Below, piece by piece: positions 34,591-37,733 of a stretch of DNA of 37,733 bases. The stretch covers positions 1-37,733 of the forward strand of contig LFSH01000090.1 in assembly GCA_001513105.1 (NCBI GenBank), read 5' to 3'. The DNA is from Clostridiales bacterium DTU070 (GTDB lineage Bacteria; Bacillota; Clostridia; DSM-8532). Made by a program: the position numbers and the translations under genes. How positions within the stretch are numbered: position 1 is the first letter of the stretch; each line of letters begins with the position of its first letter. The notes under the pieces were generated by a model. That model ran no database searches and had not been told where the DNA came from. It saw only the letters and a list, made by a program, of their open reading frames with translations.

Positions 34591-36762
34591 TTATCTGCCT
34601 CCGTTGCCAAGCCATTCCAAAAGTTTTCCGTATTCCACGCCTGCCAGCAAAACGATGCCGGTGCCGTGGGTATCGTTCAGCAGCCAGCCAAGGTCGTTTG
34701 TGTAATAATCTTCGGAGAAGGAAAAACCCGAGCCCCTGCAGATTCCATATACATTTCCGTTCATGTCTATTGCCTCGTTGCAAAGCCCATTCCAGGCTTT
34801 AAGCACCGCTTCGGCATATTTCCCGGGTTCTTTCAGCCATGAATTGCGTACACCCCGGGCAAAAGCACAGGCAAACATTGAAGTACACGATGATTCAGGG
34901 TAAGAGTCGTGATCGGTCAAAACCTGGTGCCAGAATCCCTTTTCGTCCTGAAGCGAAAAGTAACCCTCGCAGAGCTCATTGAAATTATTAATGAGCTCTT
35001 CCCTTAACTCATGATTTTCGGGAAGATAACTTAAAAGCTCGGAATATGAAAATGCAACCCAGCCGTTACCGCGGCCCCATGAAACCTCGGTAGCTTTTCT
35101 GTGTTTTACATCATAAACATGGGACATTATTTTCCTGTCGGGCCTGAACAGGTATTTATGGTACAGTAACAGCTGTTTTGCCGCATCATCTATAATTTCC
35201 TGTCTTCCTGTCAGCCTGTAATACCTGCACAGGAAAGGAACACTCATATAAAGGTCGTCGGCCCAGAGTGTTTCATCCATCAGCAGGTGTTCAGGGTTAA
35301 CACGGTAGAAGGCCCCGTCGGGAAGCCTGTGCAGCCTGTTTATAATAAAATCCGCTATATAATCGGCTATTTTTACATAATCGTCCTCGTCGAGTTCGCC
35401 CGAGGCTTCAAGCATCAGGGAACCGAATGAACCGCAGTCATCAAGGGTGCTTATCGTGGAAAGAAGGTTATGCATGCTTGCAGCGCCGTAATTCTCCTTA
35501 TCCCACAACGCATATTCAAAGAAACGCGTACACATTTCAACATGTTTTGCCGTATAGTCCACAAGCGCACTGTCATTAATGAACCTGCCGGCTTCAATAA
35601 TACCGTACAGCGTAACGCCAAGGGGATAGTTCCAGTGTCCGAATAACCTGTTATCGTTATATGGTCTTACAAAAGTATGGGGTCTGTCAAGCCTCCAGAA
35701 CACCTTTCTTCCTGCCCCGTCCATTGGTCTGTCGGCTGAGTAGGCCTTATCCGGTTCAATGCTTACAGGCAGTGAAAACGGCCCGGCATAAACCCATTTT
35801 TCATCCGTTCCTTTTACATTCAGCGGGTTTATGAAAGGAATAATTTCATCCCCATAAAAGCAATCGGCTTTAAAACCCCAGTCGGTATCGCCGCACTGGT
35901 TTATAACCAGTATATTGTGACAGCCATAGCTAATATTGACTTTGAACTCGTATTCACCCGATTTATCAGAATCAAAAACCGGCCTGTCATCTATAATAAA
36001 CCGGATATTCCCGGTATTTATGCCCTTAACAGTGTATTCGCCGCTTTTTTCCGCGAAAATCCTTGTCCATGCAATCGCATAGCAGCCTTTTCTCAGGGAA
36101 TACATTCTTTTCATCTGCCCCATGCTCTCCTCTTCGGGCAGCCAGTTCTTCAGCGGATACCAGGTTACTCCGGTCTCTTCCTCTGTCATTCCCGGCTCGG
36201 GAAGAATTTCCAACGGTTCCTTAAGCGGAAGAGTATACAGCCATCCTCTCTGCCCTTCCCTGTCTGCAGACGGGATGATGAAACTCTGAGGCCGGTTCCT
36301 TGATGAAACGGCACCCAAAACTCCGCCGCAGCCTGTATTGGTACGGATAAATCTTAAAACAAAACTGTTCCAGCCCTTTTTCAGTTTTACCGAAAAGGAC
36401 GAAGAAAGATCTCTTATTCTTTCAGCTAAAACATTTGGTTTGAAAACTCTTTCTCCATTGCAGTAAATTATAACCGGCCCGAAACAGTGTATTTCAAATA
36501 CCATTGTAATATCGTCATCGCTCCAGAGCTTGCTCCATGCATAGACATTGCTTTCCAGGTCAGCCAGCGGATACAGGTTATGGAAGTCAAAAACAAACCT
36601 GTAGTGTTTATCCTGCCTTATACCGTTCTTCTGGTACGCATAATAGGAAACTCCGAAAGGCGGATTCTGACCGATATACCGGTTTGCCACCGTTTTCAGC
36701 ACTGTTCTGATGTCCTGTGTCTTCATGGAAATGGCCTGCTCGTTCTGAAAGTAATAACCCAT
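34591..36762 (-). CDS. Large GH105-type hydrolase with N-terminal beta domains
   Basis: This encodes about 723 residues. The first about 340 residues are beta-rich, probably two jelly-roll domains (for example FEIHCFGPVIIYCNGERVF and EYTVKGINTGNIRFIIDDRPVF), not known to me as part of GH105. The rest is an (alpha/alpha)6 barrel of the GH105/GH88 type with FGHWNYPLGVTLYGI near 375, LWADDLYMSVPFL near 500 (catalytic Asp) and SWGRGNGWVAFS near 570. It should cleave an unsaturated uronyl residue from a pectin fragment, perhaps a branched one recognised by the front domains. AAGGAGG lies 8 bases ahead of the ATG at 36762. It opens a unit with the acetylesterase and the small GH105. Confidence 0.88.
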   Translation of the reverse strand: MGYYFQNEQAISMKTQDIRTVLKTVANRYIGQNPPFGVSYYAYQKNGIRQDKHYRFVFDFHNLYPLADLESNVYAWSKLWSDDDITMVFEIHCFGPVIIYCNGERVFKPNVLAERIRDLSSSFSVKLKKGWNSFVLRFIRTNTGCGGVLGAVSSRNRPQSFIIPSADREGQRGWLYTLPLKEPLEILPEPGMTEEETGVTWYPLKNWLPEEESMGQMKRMYSLRKGCYAIAWTRIFAEKSGEYTVKGINTGNIRFIIDDRPVFDSDKSGEYEFKVNISYGCHNILVINQCGDTDWGFKADCFYGDEIIPFINPLNVKGTDEKWVYAGPFSLPVSIEPDKAYSADRPMDGAGRKVFWRLDRPHTFVRPYNDNRLFGHWNYPLGVTLYGIIEAGRFINDSALVDYTAKHVEMCTRFFEYALWDKENYGAASMHNLLSTISTLDDCGSFGSLMLEASGELDEDDYVKIADYIADFIINRLHRLPDGAFYRVNPEHLLMDETLWADDLYMSVPFLCRYYRLTGRQEIIDDAAKQLLLYHKYLFRPDRKIMSHVYDVKHRKATEVSWGRGNGWVAFSYSELLSYLPENHELREELINNFNELCEGYFSLQDEKGFWHQVLTDHDSYPESSCTSMFACAFARGVRNSWLKEPGKYAEAVLKAWNGLCNEAIDMNGNVYGICRGSGFSFSEDYYTNDLGWLLNDTHGTGIVLLAGVEYGKLLEWLGNGGR

Positions 36763-36845
36763 GGATAAATCCTCCTTATTGAAAACAGCATAAATCATCA
36801 AAGGTGAAAACACAGATATTAAAAGAATTCTTCAGCTACCTAAAT

Positions 36846-36890
36846 ATTATAGGAAAAAATGCTGCCGTTCAATGGTAAATCAACACCATT
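36846..36890 (-). promoter_or_regulatory. Promoter and inverted repeat before the GH105/acetylesterase unit
   Basis: On the minus strand a perfect TATAAT (36846-36851) is preceded by TTGAAC (36867-36872) with a short 15-bp spacer. A perfect inverted repeat AATGGT-N8-ACCATT (36871-36890) overlaps the -35 region and is a candidate operator. No TTAAGT array is found here. Confidence 0.5.
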
Positions 36891-36946
36891 TTTTAGGGTT
36901 TTCTGTTTTTTGCGGCAGTATACGGATTTGAAACAAAAAGCGAAGA

Positions 36947-36979
36947 ACAAAAAAGCCGGAAAATAAAACTTTAACCGGC
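36947..36979 (-). terminator. Terminator of the DUF4097-type gene
   Basis: On the minus strand GCCGG / CCGGC (36975-36979 and 36955-36959) with a 15-nt loop is followed by TTTTTTG. The stem is short; it lies 44 bases past the stop codon. Confidence 0.6.
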
Positions 36980-37023
36980 CAGTTCAAAAAAATACATATT
37001 CACACTGTGGGGTATAATTGCCA

Positions 37024-37733
37024 TTATCTTATTAAAATATTACCAGATGTCGTATTGATTGTTACCTTGCCGCTGCCGTCTCCTATGGTGCATACCAGTC
37101 TTTTTTCATCGAAGGAAGCAATATTCAGCGGAGTATGACTGCATTTGATACGGCCCGAGAAAGTTTTTGCCTCAACAGAAAACTGGCTGTTTTCGGGCAG
37201 AGTAAGATCTACGTTTCCCGAACCGCTTTCCGCCCTAATCATGCTGAAATCATCCTCGAACTCCGCCTTAATATTGCCCGATGATGTTTTTGCCTCAAGG
37301 GAACCTGTTCTCATTTTCAGTATTATGTTACCCGAAGCCGCTGCTGCTTTCACGTTTTCAGCCACGGTTTCCTTAATGACAATATCTCCCGAGGTTGTTT
37401 CGATTTTTGCTTCGCTGCATTCAAGTTTCTCAATAAAGCATTCACCTGAAGCATCAGATAATTCAAATTTTCCCGAAAAGACTGCCTCCCTTGCCCGGAA
37501 AGTCCCTGATGAAGATTTGAAGGATCCGTCCTCTCCGTTAATGGCATCCATAACAATTTCACCTGAAGCAGTTTCCGCTTCGATATTTTTTCCGGTTACG
37601 TTCTCAATGCTGATATCTCCTGAGCTGCTTCCAATGACAATATTTCCGCACGACAGTTCCTGTGCCGTAATTTCACCCGATGCTGTACTGATATTCAAAT
37701 CATTCATCCACAATTCCGGTATAAAAACGTCCA
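37024..37733 (-). CDS. DUF4097-type beta-helix repeat protein, N-terminus outside the window
   Basis: At least 236 residues are visible; the frame stays open to the window edge (VFIPELWMNDL), so the start is outside. The sequence is a chain of about ten repeats of 18-20 residues, each with a SGEI, SGDI or SGNI turn, forming a beta-solenoid of the DUF4097 (putative adhesin) family. Members often follow a short helical domain and are encoded next to PspC or anti-sigma-like membrane genes in Firmicutes; that side is not visible here. It is unlikely to be part of the pectin locus, since a terminator and a new promoter separate them. Confidence 0.85.
   Translation of the reverse strand, partial: DVFIPELWMNDLNISTASGEITAQELSCGNIVIGSSSGDISIENVTGKNIEAETASGEIVMDAINGEDGSFKSSSGTFRAREAVFSGKFELSDASGECFIEKLECSEAKIETTSGDIVIKETVAENVKAAAASGNIILKMRTGSLEAKTSSGNIKAEFEDDFSMIRAESGSGNVDLTLPENSQFSVEAKTFSGRIKCSHTPLNIASFDEKRLVCTIGDGSGKVTINTTSGNILIR

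Overview
The window looks like a chromosomal segment of an anaerobic, plant-fibre-degrading member of the Clostridia, possibly near Thermoclostridium/Acetivibrio; that placement is inference. The reasons are A+T-rich promoters of the TTGACA/TATAAT type, strong GGAGG ribosome binding sites with frequent TTG and GTG starts, a Gram-positive type LexA box, hybrid-cluster-protein and hemerythrin stress genes, a lipoprotein-type sugar-binding protein, and a large set of pectin side-chain enzymes. I see no rRNA, tRNA, CRISPR array or insertion sequence.

Left part (1-12.9 kb), housekeeping and stress. A membrane-anchored YpmS-like protein (minus) is followed by a membrane-anchored PQQ-type beta-propeller protein and the translation-associated GTPase/ATPase YchF (plus). 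Next comes a nitrosative-stress group: a Crp/Fnr regulator diverges from hcp, and a DUF438-hemerythrin-PAS protein converges on hcp. A palindrome between the regulator and hcp is centred at -41.5 of the predicted hcp start site. hcp carries an in-frame amber codon and is probably broken. A small zinc-ribbon protein and a PD-(D/E)XK nuclease-XPD/DinG-type helicase follow; the helicase has a LexA box at its start site.

Right part (12.9-36.9 kb), one long minus-strand locus for pectin side chains. Reading in the direction of transcription, from high to low coordinates, it holds: (i) a large GH105-type hydrolase, a rhamnogalacturonan acetylesterase and a second GH105; (ii) a superoxide dismutase with a striking leader hairpin; (iii) a GH140/apiosidase-like DUF4038 enzyme and a Sde182-type (DUF1593) nucleoside-hydrolase-like protein; (iv) a DUF5060-DUF4038-like glycosidase, split transketolase N and C subunits, a glycerol-kinase-like FGGY kinase and a fucose-isomerase-like protein; (v) a CUT1 ABC importer (binding lipoprotein and two permeases, no ATPase), a GH78 alpha-L-rhamnosidase and an MGH1/GH63-like glycosidase; and (vi) a LacI-type regulator. 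None of the glycosidases has a signal peptide, so the working model is import of oligosaccharides and intracellular dismantling.

The most interesting reading is that sections iii and iv form a D-apiose release and catabolism pathway: apiosidase, isomerase, kinase and split transketolase. It would use an unusual FucI-fold isomerase and a kinase derived from glycerol kinase. The promoters of these two transcription units carry matching arrays of TTAAGT-type hexamers phased at about one helical turn, suggesting one shared, unidentified activator. The window ends inside a DUF4097-type repeat protein whose start lies outside.
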